From Phytophthora quininea (Eukaryota; Oomycota; Peronosporomycetes; Peronosporales; Peronosporaceae), in assembly GCA_011947345.1 (NCBI GenBank), contig JAAVTG010000557.1, positions 124,001 through 188,000 of the forward strand: 64,000 nucleotides of DNA, in the 5' to 3' direction. The notes under the pieces are model-generated. The model saw nothing but the letters and a program-made list of their open reading frames with translations. It searched no databases and was not told the origin of the DNA. Both the position numbers and the translations under genes were made by a program. Position 1 is the stretch's first letter; the number at the start of each line of letters is the position of its first letter. This document shows, in pieces, positions 1 through 10,058 of this stretch.

Positions 1-194
1 CCGACGCTGTTTCCGCGCCGTTGCACCGTATCATCACTTGCAAAGGATCAGGGACTTCTGCGGTCGGAGTGCGCACACGGGCAGCACAAGCGTGACCACC
101 GGCGGGCACCGAACGAGCTTCGCGTACACAAACCGCCAGAAGGGCGGCACCTTCGGACATCGCAGCTTGGACTTCGCGCACGTTAATTGACCCG

Positions 195-1121
195 ATGCCA
201 CCTCGGGCCTTCGAGTATCAAGACGCGCCAGACACGGCGACACCTGCCGCGCTGGTTCCTGCCAACTTCGATCCGCTCCCAGCGCCGCAGCCCCAAGACA
301 CTGCGGCTGTCCGCGACTTCCTGCAGAAACGTGATTCGGTTGTGCGTTATGTACGCGACACCATCGCGGCGGCGGTTTACCGGCAAAAGGAATATGCCGA
401 TCGACGAGGGCGACGACATCTGGAGACGTTCGCCGTGGGCGACCGTGTATTGCTCTCTACGACGGGCATGTCACCAAGTTTGGTGACGAACTTGGGCGCG
501 AACAAGCTCGCGCCCCGATTTATTGGACCACTTAAGGTGTTGAAGGTATTGGGTGACGCATATACATTACAGCTACCTACGGCTTTACGACTCCATCCTA
601 CCTTCTACGTCGGCCGGCTGCGACGCTATATCCCTGCGACTATCCCCAGCGACGCCGATAATCCCCAGCGCCCCAACGTTGACCATACGTCTCCTGCTGA
701 TGCGTTTGGTACCGCAGCTCCTGATTCTCCCGCTCCAGTTGGTCCAATCGACGAGACAAGCGGTCGAGAGGCTGCGCGGTCGCAGCGTCCTGCCAGCGAT
801 TACGCTCAGTTTCAACGCGATGGTTCGGCCCCGCTTGTGGATAGCGTGGGCAATGTTCGTCACATCGTTGAGGTGATTCTTCGACACGACGATAGCCGAG
901 CTGCTCCGCTACCTGGACGTCGGGGTCGCGGCGCGCGGCGCCGCGACGAAGGTGTCCCTGCGCACCGCCAATATCTTGTCCGCTGGCTTGACCCGATGCC
1001 CGATAGCTGGGATCCGCGGTCAGTTCTTGTTGCGGACGTCCCGGACTCCGTGGCGGCGTACGAGGCAAGCCTCACACCTGGGGCAGGTCCTCCAGACGGC
1101 GCAGCGGTGCGCCGCGCCTAG
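195..1121 (+). CDS. Gypsy pol C-terminus: integrase end plus chromodomain (5' truncated)
   Basis: This 308-residue open frame begins inside pol; the first ATG is only a convenient left limit. Residues about 45-150 match the integrase C-terminal region of Gypsy elements: a run spaced like VYRQKEYAD, then FAVGDRVLL, then LAPRFIGPLKVL, then LHPTFYVGRLRRY. Residues about 215-300 are a chromodomain with VRHIVEVILRH, then YLVRWLDP, then SWDPRSVLVADVP. The chromodomain is thought to guide insertion toward particular chromatin. A Pro/Ala-rich linker lies between the two. The protein would act in the cytoplasmic particle and then the nucleus. Confidence 0.85.
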   Translation: MPPRAFEYQDAPDTATPAALVPANFDPLPAPQPQDTAAVRDFLQKRDSVVRYVRDTIAAAVYRQKEYADRRGRRHLETFAVGDRVLLSTTGMSPSLVTNLGANKLAPRFIGPLKVLKVLGDAYTLQLPTALRLHPTFYVGRLRRYIPATIPSDADNPQRPNVDHTSPADAFGTAAPDSPAPVGPIDETSGREAARSQRPASDYAQFQRDGSAPLVDSVGNVRHIVEVILRHDDSRAAPLPGRRGRGARRRDEGVPAHRQYLVRWLDPMPDSWDPRSVLVADVPDSVAAYEASLTPGAGPPDGAAVRRA

Positions 1122-1659
1122 CCTCGTGCAGAGCCGCTTGGTAGCGCTGTGTTTCGCGATGCTCAGTTTCGGACAACGGGGTGGCCTGGGTCATACGCTG
1201 CCACGCGGCCTCACTGGGTCGCGAGACACCTGACTCGCGACAACTACGACAACTCTCACGGTAATGCACGTAACAGCAGCGGCGGTCCGCTACCCACGAC
1301 AAGGCGCAAATCGAGTTCGCTAGGGCCCCGACGGACAAGCGCTGGTGCACTGCTCCTCGCGCCTCGAGTGTACGCGTGAACGCCTCACGTCCCTCCGTGT
1401 TCCACCTTTCCACGAAGGCTGTCCACGCACGGTCCAGGGACCTCAGGGTCACGGTGCCAATCACCGTGACGGACTAGCTGCGAGTCGCCCACCACCGCTG
1501 GAAGAGCGCCTCCATCTCGTCGTCGGGCAGCGGCCTCACGAAGCCGCTACAGTCACCAAGAGCCCAGCGCTCAATCGTCTCCTCGTATGTATCCAGCTCG
1601 GCCATGCCTTCTACCCCGCCTCTTCGTTTCCGCCTCAATCGCCAAATGACGTTGTTCAA
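1072..1659 (-). other. Antisense reading frame downstream of Gypsy pol, one in-frame stop
   Basis: On the strand opposite to pol, a frame of about 195 codons runs from 1659 to 1072 and is interrupted only by one in-frame TAG (1474-1476). Composition is protein-like (Trp-, Glu- and Arg-rich, with ERW and FVERW runs). It overlaps the last 50 bases of pol and begins 39 bases before the LTR. I recognise no domain. Antisense ORFs between pol and the 3' LTR are known from some plant Gypsy lineages; that this is a functional example is inference. Confidence 0.4.
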
Positions 1660-1697
1660 GCTCCACTACCCAAGCTTCAATCCTGTGTATGGGGTGG

Positions 1698-1882
1698 TGT
1701 GACAGGCTTCTGTCACACGGACGCCACCGCGTTAGCGCGGTGGCTAATCACCTCTTAGATAGAATCGTTGGTCGTACGGCCTCGACTCGCGTGGTCGTCT
1801 CGACAAGTTAACAGAGTTCAATTTGCCTACTTCATTCCTCTGCTTGTGTAAGCAAGTACCGGGCTGCAGTTAGCCCGTTACA
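1698..1882 (+). repeat. 3' LTR (185 bp) of the Gypsy element
   Basis: Begins TGTGACAG directly after a purine-rich tract and ends GCCCGTTACA. The LTR is packed with hairpins: an 8 bp stem TGTGACAG/CTGTCACA with a GCTT loop, an 8 bp stem CCACCGCG/CGCGGTGG with a TTAG loop, a short GCTT/AAGC stem and a terminal CGGGCT/AGCCCG stem. It belongs to the same family as the solo LTR at 15703-15885. Confidence 0.8.
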
Positions 1883-4160
1883 ATGAGGAGCACGATCGGG
1901 ACTTGCAAAAGCGGTCGCCTACGACAGAGTTATCAGTGATAACTTGTTGAAGTTGTGTGAGAGGAAGGTAATATGATGGCAAGGGGCAGCAGGACGACAG
2001 CGCGAGGAAGAGAACTGCACGACGACGAGAAGTGAAATAAAGAGAAGCGTAGCGAGCAGCAAGGCACTGAGTATGACGAGAATATGAGCGCCGAGTAATA
2101 ATACAATACATAAACAGTACACAACGCAGAGCAACGGGAGACGTTGAATCCATCAGCAATTTTTCGTACTTAGTCGGATTTGTTTGGGCTATCTGATTGG
2201 CTAGTGGAAACCCCGCATTAATCAATACCTCCAGAAATATCATATTTTGCATAACATATACAAACGAATTGATTTATAAGATCTTCGTACTTGAAATTTG
2301 TAAAAAGTCAGTAGCTACGAAAAGTGTGGTCCACAAAATGCAGCTACCAGGATTAGTTACTTTTTTACAGCTGCATACATCGATCGGAGCGCATAAATTC
2401 TCGTAGATCGACTATGATTTGGTTATGGGGCTATCGCAACTCCCTCCAGCCAGCTGAGGCCATGGTGGAAATTATCGCCGTGACCATTATCACGGGTACC
2501 ACTTTGTTCGTCCGCAAACACACGTTCACTTTTCGGTCAAGATGACCATTTCGATAATCTACGGCCATTGTTGTCTTGCTTTCCGCGCTGCCAACATGCG
2601 CCATTGGGGCGAAGTGTGATGTAGCGCTTGGGCTTCTTACAACTTTCTGGTGTTGTACACGTGATACTCCCAAGTGAGTCAGACGGCTCCGCCCGAATGA
2701 GGGATTTATCCGAGGCCGTGACCTGGGGATCCTCCCACTGAGAAGTTCCTTCGGGGCCCTGTTCGGGACCAGGAACGGGAGAGCCCTGGGCCGGTCAGTA
2801 CCTTCACCTTGTGTACCCTGTGGTGTAGGAATTACTCCACTTGGCAACGTAGCCTTAATATAGTATCCCCTGCCCACAACAACACGTCTCGCCCTCTTGC
2901 GAAGGTTCGACGAGAGTTAGGGCTTCGCCTGAAAGACGCCGAACTCGACTCACCCAGAGCCAGTCAAATGCATCCTCCTGCGATGTTTCGGCCAACCAAA
3001 CAGTGCCACTAGCCCCGAGCTTTGGTTAGGACGCTTAACACATAATACACTCACTCAAACTCAGGGGTTCCTCTAAAGAGAAGAAACCACGCCTGGGAAA
3101 GCGCTTCCGGAGCCGCCGCAGCAGAGTCACGACTAATAGGGGTTGGGAGGAGAATAGGCTCTCCTTGGCAATATAGCGGCTTAGCACGCGCCGCGAACCA
3201 ATCCCTTTCGGGCAACACACACTTCTTGCCCTTGACAACGAACGCTCGCATACACTGCCCACCGCGTTCGCCGAACTGGCATAATCCAAACCACACACAC
3301 ACACAAGTCTTACCTCTGGATGTCCAGGAGCTTGTGCGGCTTGAGTAGTCGGTGGAAAATACTGTTCTGTTTAGTGTGGCCCTTCGGCCTTATCGTTTCC
3401 CATGTCTTTCAGTATGTCCTATACGAATATACAGTGAACGAAGGTTCGTTTTAGATCTCGGCGACCCTCCGCGAAGATTCGAACCGTCGCCATCCGCGGG
3501 AGTTGCGAAACTTTGCAGGCGCCTAAAATAGGATCATCCAACCTAACATAGTCCGGCTTCGTCCTGAACTAGGCGTCGTCTTAGATCCCAGGTCCGCGAG
3601 CCTAGCTTAGAGACGTACTGCCACTAAATCCAGGAGTTCGTCAGCATGGCTTTTGGCCCCGCTTCAGTATACTCTTAGCGCACTCAATACTGCGAAAGTT
3701 CCACTTGCGTCAGCTTCCAACGGGCTCAAACCTTCGAATCGCAGCGTAGTGAACAATCGCAATACCACAACCCCTTCGAAAACGGTTGTTTTAATCAGGA
3801 ACCAGTCACCGAGTTGTTCAAAGAACGTCTCGACTTGGTACTGGTGAGCTGTGACACGATGCGCTCGTTAAATTTTCGGAATGTGGAATATATTATGGAA
3901 GTCGCGATTCTACTGGTCGATATTGGAGAGCCAGTCCGGCGTGGATTGGTGGAGGATGAGACTGTTGTTGGGTTGCGAGTAGTTGGGCGTCGGGTGGTCT
4001 GGACTGGGAAGTGCTGAATGCACTCTGTCCCAGGCCTGGCGACCCTTGGGCAAGTTACCACGGCCAATTTGTATGTGATCAAATGTCTATCGTGAATATA
4101 TCCAGTAGCGTCGTGCCGTGAGCCCGACGATGTCCCCAACGGAGCTACAGCCCAATACAC
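1883..4160. other. No confident gene; decayed coding-like stretches
   Basis: The sequence holds a 14 bp TTATCA/TGATAA palindrome near 1929, an AT-rich patch (2200-2420) and minus-strand open stretches at 2431-2877 and 3051-3302. The latter are Cys- and Arg-containing and are separated by stops. They look like remnants of a repeated element, but I cannot name a family. A CA microsatellite lies at about 3290-3305. Confidence 0.4.
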
Positions 4161-5600
4161 CCAGAGTCTAATCCTGAGATCTTACGCGATCCCGAGTCTC
4201 AGTCGATTATTTCTGAGATTCGGCCCGATAATCCCGAGATTCCCGATTTTCAGAAATGATGTTCCATATGGTGTTGAGTCCCGATGACGAAGCTTCTCTG
4301 AAGTCCAGGATGCCCGATCCCGGATCCCAGCTCTCTGAGATTCCGACTTTCCGAGTTTCCGAGTTCACAGTGGAAACCCGGATATACGATTCCAAGTACC
4401 GTGGCACAGGTGAAATTCTGAGAAGTCGACTTTACTTTCTGAGTTTCCGAGTTCCTGAATTGCCACTGCGAAGGATCGCCCGAGATCTTTTGAGATCTTT
4501 TGAGATCTTTGCCGAAGGGTCACCTGCCGCCAAGGGTCGTTTGGGATCTTTGCTCGAAAGGGCACCGCTGCCAAAGGTCGCCCACAAGTGAGTGGCTGGC
4601 GACGCGCCGTGCCAGAAGCCATACAAAGACCAAGTACAAGAAATCCACCATGCAGAGAATTAGGTACAAGATACTGCTAGAAGTGCGATGTTTTAACGTC
4701 AATCAGAGTTCTATTTGCCTGGAAAAGCACAAGTCGCCGCGGTCTTCGTGTCTTCGGTCGCCTTCACTGCTCCTCCGAACAAGACGCCACATCGACGCGC
4801 CCGACATTGGAGCGTGCGTGGGTCAAGGTCGTCTATAGCTGCGGACCAAACATTACTGACGGCAGCCTCCGCTCGCCGCCCGTGGAACTCCACCCGTGTC
4901 AAGTTTAGTTGGGTGGGGTCCTGGGCGTGCAGCGTCGAGGAGCAGATCCTCCCACTCATTTCGTGTGTTAGCTGGGTGAGAGATCTTGCTCTCGCTCATT
5001 TCATATTCCTGAGTTTCCGGATTCCCGGTTCTGCGGTCGGAGTCCTGAAGCCTGAGCGAAGACTGCTGTGTGAAGCGTGGTACAAGTGTGAACCTGCAAG
5101 TGGATTGTCCCTGCTAAAGGGTGGTGCGCGTAACGTCGGGCGCTCGGAGTTTGTCGGTTCTCTGAGTGTAGGCCCAACTGATATCGACTGAGGCCCTCTC
5201 CTCGGCCTTAAAGAACAAGGAGCTGCATATAAGTCAAGTGGAACTCTGAATTTTGTTATTACTACTGTGTTTCTATTGGAATTGCACGTGGATCTCCGAC
5301 TTTCTGGATATTGGAGTCCGGATTCCCGAGTTGCTGAGTTGCTGAGTTTCCGAGTTCCTGGATCTTCGACCTGGGTGTCTCTCGGAGCTTGCTAGCCTTC
5401 TGGGTTTCTGGATTTACGTCGGTCCAAGTAGCTCAAGTACATAACCTTCCCCAACAGTCGACGGCGGTGGACGGTGCCCCGAGGTTAATCGAACCTCTAG
5501 GGATTGCACTAGGTACACGCCAACCCGGAACTCTTCCCGGGATCCTGAGTTTCTGGATTCCTGGGTGTCACGGTTCCGGGGTACTTCGATTTACCTTCAT
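4160..5600. repeat. Degenerate short-repeat tract (TTTCCGAGTT-type units)
   Basis: Short units such as GAGTTTCCGAGTTC, GAGTTTCTGGATTC and GAGATCTTTT recur irregularly, including a triple TTTTGAGATC block at about 4485-4510 and a double GAGTTGCT at about 5325-5343. No protein-like frame stands out. Related GTCCGG-rich sequence continues on the far side of the hAT element (8229-9480), so the hAT may have split one repetitive block. Confidence 0.5.
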
Positions 5601-5702
5601 ATCCTGGGCCGCTATACACCCTGGGCGGAAAAGGTTCACCACCTCGCCTCAGCTGCGGGCGGCAGTTATATACACAACGGTCCGGGACACTAGATCTGAG
5701 AA

Positions 5703-5714
5703 ACGGTTCGGCTA
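5703..5714 (+). repeat. Left terminal inverted repeat of the hAT element
   Basis: ACGGTTCGGCTA matches the reverse complement of the right end exactly over 12 bases. Confidence 0.7.
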
Positions 5715-6161
5715 GTCACCGCAGTTGACCAGCTAGCCGGCTAAATGGCTAGTCGCCTTCTAAAATCTTGAGCTGGTTAGCCGTCAGGTAACCGATAGTA
5801 AAAACCCGATATTATCATTCCAAGGTTTTCGTGTCGCTGTCGCTTTTCTCATTCCCCTTGCTCCTTGTAGGACAAACACTATGTTTGCTTCTTGAGGCAA
5901 CGCGTGCGGAAGGCAAGACGCTTTGGGGGCTTCGCTGTGCTGCCCACGTCCAGCAGTACAGGTATGTAATAGGCGAGTGACGGATTCGTTGTGTGGAGAC
6001 TATCTGACAGTGATCTTTGCTTTTAGTACTAGCTGCTATCAGGGGTGCTGGCAGTGGCGTCAAGTCTCAAGACGTCGAGTATCTACTCGGATGAGGTTTG
6101 TACATATCTACTATCGTTTGATGTGTTGTTACAGCTAACTACTGCATTTTTATTTCTTCAG

Positions 6162-8158
6162 ATGTCTGAGTTTTTGTCAAGTGAGAGTAACATTGAAGCA
6201 CTTGACGCTAGCGTCAATGTTGAGTTGACGCAACCTAGTGAAGAAAATGCATGCAGAATTTCAGGAGGAGGAACACTGTATTGAGTTTGATGCTACAAGC
6301 TCGTCAATCACTCTGACTGGGCAGCGCTCGAAAAAGCGCAAGGAGCGGTCATGAGTGTGGTCTCATTTCAACAAGATTGACAGTATCCCTACATGTATGG
6401 AGTGTATATCAATTCGAGCACCACGCCCGGCCTCGTACGCATCATCTACGAGCACTTCCGCCATGGTTTGCCAGTTGCGTCTACAACATTTCATCGGAAA
6501 GGATTCCGGAGTTGCTGGCGACCCAGCACAACAGACGCTATCGAGTACTGGGTCGCTTGACCGTCATGACATCATGAGTGAAAAACGTCAGGAAGAAATA
6601 CTTTCTGGTTTAGTGGCATGGGTCGTCGATTCGAAGCAGACATTCTCTGTGGTTGATAACACTTCGTTCAAGAGTTTTGTACACACACTGTGCTCTAATT
6701 ACCAAGTACCAAGCCGCCGTACACATATTAGAGCTGTAGATGATGAGTTTCAGTTGTGCCGCCAGCATTTTCAGCGATTGTTGAGCCAAGTGTCAAGTAA
6801 GTTTGGCATAACTATGGACTGTTGGTCATCGCGAGTCTACCGAGGTTACATTGCAATCACGGTGCACTGGGTGGACGACATGTGAACATTGCGCTCAGCA
6901 CTTCTGGGGTTCAAATATTTTCCGCCGCCGCATAATGGGTCAACAACCAGTGATATAGCGTTCAACATGCTTGATGAATTTGATATTGGCACAAAACTTC
7001 AAGGTGTCACCACGGATAGCGGAGGTGAAATGCCAAACGCGATGAAACTTCTGCGACAGCACATCAACAACGAAAGTCCCGGATCAATTGCGGAAGAGTG
7101 GCATATGCGATGCGTTTGTCATGTTCTTAATCGCGCGGTAAAGGATGCTGAGAGCTCCATCAAAACGAAGGCAGATTCGTTGCGCTCTTTGCTAAAGAAG
7201 ATTCGTTTAAGTAACGGGATGCGTAAGAAGTTTAAGGAGCTACAGGTGGTGTTAGGGTGACCGAAAGCAGTGGACCCTCCCGGGTTAGATTGCGAAAAGA
7301 CTGGAATTCAATGTTTACGATGCTGAATGACTGCTACAAATTGTGAATGGTTTTTGAGGCAATCTGCAAGTCTGATGAATATTCTTCAATGCTGCAAGAA
7401 TTTAGCATTTCTAACGAGGATTGGGCCGTGATGAAAAGTTTATGTGACTTTTTGAGAATCGCAAAAAATTGATAGAAGTTGCCAGCTCCTAGTCTTTTGA
7501 CACGATCTCGTCGCAGCCAGTGATTTACAAAAGCATGATTTCGCACTGCAATCTCACAATTGAAGGGCACAATACCACCAAGGTTGTAACGTCAAGCACA
7601 CGAGAGGTTGCAAAAATTGAAAGCAAAACTCGACAAATACGCGTCCAACCTTCGCGGATGGTTGCCGCGATTGGGTCTTTTCTTGACCCCGCACGGATCG
7701 AGATTTGGTACGAGCTAGGAGAAGATAGGAAAGTTTCTGTTAGGAGATATCTTCGCAGCGAGTACGGGATGCAAACCGCAGTCAAATTGGCCCTAACATC
7801 ACGGCATGTGAGTGACGACGTTTATATTAGTGGTTTGATGGGAGGCGAGAGACACTCAGCTAGCCAAGACGAACTGGATCAGTTCCTGCAAGCAACGCGA
7901 AGCCCGGATCTCTCTTGCCATAACGTCCTGCTGTGGTGGAAGGATTTTGGCGCCAAAACGTTTCTCTGTCTCGCTCGATTAGCTCGTGACGTATTTGCGG
8001 TCATGGGTTCATCAGTGCCATGCGAGTCGGCGTTCTCTGATAGTGGTCAATTTGCACGGCCTCATCGGCCAAGCATATCTGATGAAAACCTGGAGAAAAG
8101 TATGCTTTCAAAATCGTGGAAGAAAGCGCTAGTAAAACCAAAGCGTTGGCTAAGTTAG
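6162..8158 (+). pseudogene. hAT transposase, broken by stops and frameshifts
   Basis: The likely start follows a CAG splice-acceptor-like site. The first part carries a degraded BED-type zinc finger around 6330-6460 (a WSHFNKI-like run). The middle part (6355-7260) has the DDE/RNase H-like core with TMDCWSS and TTDSGGEM motifs and a WHMRCVCHVLN run, interrupted by an in-frame TGA at 6883. A frameshift near 7260-7300 precedes a WNSMFTML run. The last 210 codons (7520-8158) contain the hAT dimerisation region, with LLWWKDF and a SSVPCESAFSDSG motif. A transposase would bind the termini and cut and paste the element; this copy cannot make a full protein as sequenced. Confidence 0.8.
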
Positions 8159-8216
8159 TGGTTAATTGATAACATTTCGACTAGCCGACTAATGAAAATT
8201 TGAGCCGGCTAGCGTT

Positions 8217-8228
8217 TAGCCGAACCGT
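8217..8228 (-). repeat. Right terminal inverted repeat of the hAT element
   Basis: TAGCCGAACCGT is the exact partner of 5703-5714; the neighbouring GCCGGCTAG and ACTAGCCGACTA words mirror those at the left end. Confidence 0.7.
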
Positions 8229-9484
8229 GCCCAGGTCTACGGGACACTGCCTGGGTCCGGGAACACGACACACAATATAAACTCTGTTCTTTAGGACGGA
8301 AGACTCCGGGGGCGATGGCCCTAGTAAAATGAAATGTGTAAACCCGGGTCAGCCAGACCGCTACCCGGACACACAAATATGAAATGCCTAACTCCCTGGG
8401 GGAATGTAGGCAAAAAGAACGGAAATATTACCGGATAGCCTTAAGCACAGCTCCGGCCCTCTGTGGCCCTGGTCCCAGACGATCGCGCTGAAAAGAATAC
8501 TTGCGCGCTCGAGGGAAAAAGGTAAACTGAATTGGTCGCCCCGGCGAAGGCTGGGGCGAGTTACATTCCTATGAAATATACTTGATTTCACTATGTACCC
8601 GGTCCGACGATGCCCCGGCGTGGTCCGGTACGTAATTTGATCAACTTGACTTGGAAGCACTATGGCACGTCGTACTTGACTGGGGCCCAGTATGGTCCTG
8701 ATGGGAGGCACTTCGTCCCATCCCTGGAGGAGAGCGAGGCCTCGTAGTGGATCGTCTGGATCCGACTTTACTTGAGTATAAAAGTCAGTGCGGGCCGCTA
8801 GACGGGACAGCTTGAGATTCGGACCCGATGTGGTCCACATCACTGGCCCCGGTCCCGATTACGTCCTGGTCTGGGTCCGATGTGGTCCACCCCTAGGGCC
8901 CGGTTCGGAGTAAGCTGGGCGCTGGCACGGGAGTTCCGGGACTGTGCCACAACCGCCCAATGTTGGGCTTCTTGACCGGGACTTGCGGATGACCCAGCTC
9001 GAGAAGTCGAGCATCCATGGCCTTGAGGGAACTCTTATCGAACCTTGTCATCACGTGGTCCGTCCTGAGGTTCGCGCGGCCCTGAGCTCGTCACGTTTGC
9101 TGCGCATCGGCTGCTGCCTCGAAACTGTGTCCGTTGTGTAGCGCCTCAGCGAAGGATCCTTGCACGGCATCATCGGTTTGACTTATATCGCTGATCGCCT
9201 TAGACCAGAGGCTTTACCGACACTGAGTCCATCGTACTCTCTTCACGCGTCGTCTCGTCTCGGACTGACCCTGATCCGGGACCATCGCACCTGAGAGCTT
9301 TTCATCGTTGCGCAGCTCTCTGCGGCTGGCTCCGAGCTGAGACCCGAGCGTCTTCGGAACTTTCGTCCCCAAACATCGTGGCAGCGGGTCCTGGTCTGGG
9401 GCCATCGCCTCGGGCCCCTCCCATCGCATCTCGGCTGGCCCCGGTCCAGGACCATCAGCTCCCGTCGCTCTGTAGCTGTCGCAG
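8229..9484. other. Gene-free repetitive stretch
   Basis: Repeated words such as GATGTGGTCCAC (about 8827 and 8878) and a loosely spaced minus-strand unit ATGGYCCNGGAYC (three copies between about 9270 and 9460). No convincing protein. It could be the outer part (LTR or flank) of the adjacent Gypsy element, but I could not match LTR ends. Confidence 0.35.
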
Positions 9485-9795
9485 GTGGGACCCGGTTCAG
9501 ACCCATCTCGAATATTGGTCGCGTCTTTCGAAGGGTCCTGCAGTTGGCTAGAAGGCCCCTCGCCGCCAACGTCATTTCGGGATTTCCTTCTGCACCGACA
9601 AGCGCCACCTGTAGCCTGTCAACGGAAGGCTCGTCCCCCGGCGCCGCCAGAGCCCGATCCACCGGCGCGCGCACCCGGGCCGTCCTCTCCGGCCAAGACC
9701 GCGTCTCCTACTGAGGCTGTTCGAGAAACGCCCAGAGGCGGGGTGCCCCTAACACCGGTTCCTGATACTCCCGAGCCCCCGTCGGCAGTGCCGGT

Positions 9796-9987
9796 TTGGA
9801 GACGTTGGCTAACCCGGTTGCTAGTGAATCTCGACGAGCCACGGATCGGGCGTTCCAGGGCGGTGACAGCGCGACTGGTGATGTCTTGTCATCTGCAGAT
9901 GCTGGGCTTCGCGAACGGATTTTGGGCTTCTCCAATCCCGACGTGGAGCTGGAACCGGGTCCGACTGGCGCCGGTATGGCCCCATGA
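9796..9987 (+). other. Short coding-like frame at the start of the opposite-strand region
   Basis: A 63-residue frame starting at an ATG, rich in Ser, Ala and acidic residues (GDSATGDVLSSADAG). It lies in the same orientation as, and just upstream of, the long coiled-coil ORF and probably belongs to the same disrupted gene. No known domain. Confidence 0.3.
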
Positions 9988-10058
9988 ATCAAGTCGCGGG
10001 CGACGCGGAGACCAGCTTTCTTCGTGCTTCTCCTCAACTATTATGATTCCCGACGCAT

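Larger units (their letters stand above)
1..1882 (+). mobile_element. 3' part of a chromodomain Ty3/Gypsy LTR retrotransposon
   Basis: The window opens inside an LTR retrotransposon. In order there are the end of pol (integrase C-terminus and chromodomain), an opposite-strand reading frame, a purine-rich tract (about 1690-1697) and a 185 bp LTR that starts TGTGAC and ends GTTACA. Reverse transcriptase and the 5' LTR must lie left of the window, if they survive. The first 190 bases resemble the pol segment before the integrase C-terminus, but no single frame stays open, so the element is at least partly decayed. Confidence 0.8.
5703..8228 (+). mobile_element. Decayed hAT-family DNA transposon with terminal inverted repeats
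   Basis: A 12 bp perfect inverted repeat (ACGGTTCGGCTA at 5703-5714; its complement at 8217-8228) bounds a decayed hAT transposase. Inside both ends the short words GGCTAG/CTAGCC recur, as expected of subterminal transposase-binding sites. I find no convincing 8 bp target duplication (TCTGAGAA left, GCCCAGGT right), which fits an old insertion. Confidence 0.75.

Noticed and set aside
1878..2252. 124-codon minus-strand ORF next to the LTR
   Set aside because: Overlapping frames are equally open, there is no domain, and composition follows the local low-complexity purine-rich sequence.
3420..3500. tRNA gene suggested by GGTTCGAATC on the minus strand
   Set aside because: The bases flanking the T-loop do not pair and no acceptor or anticodon stem can be drawn.
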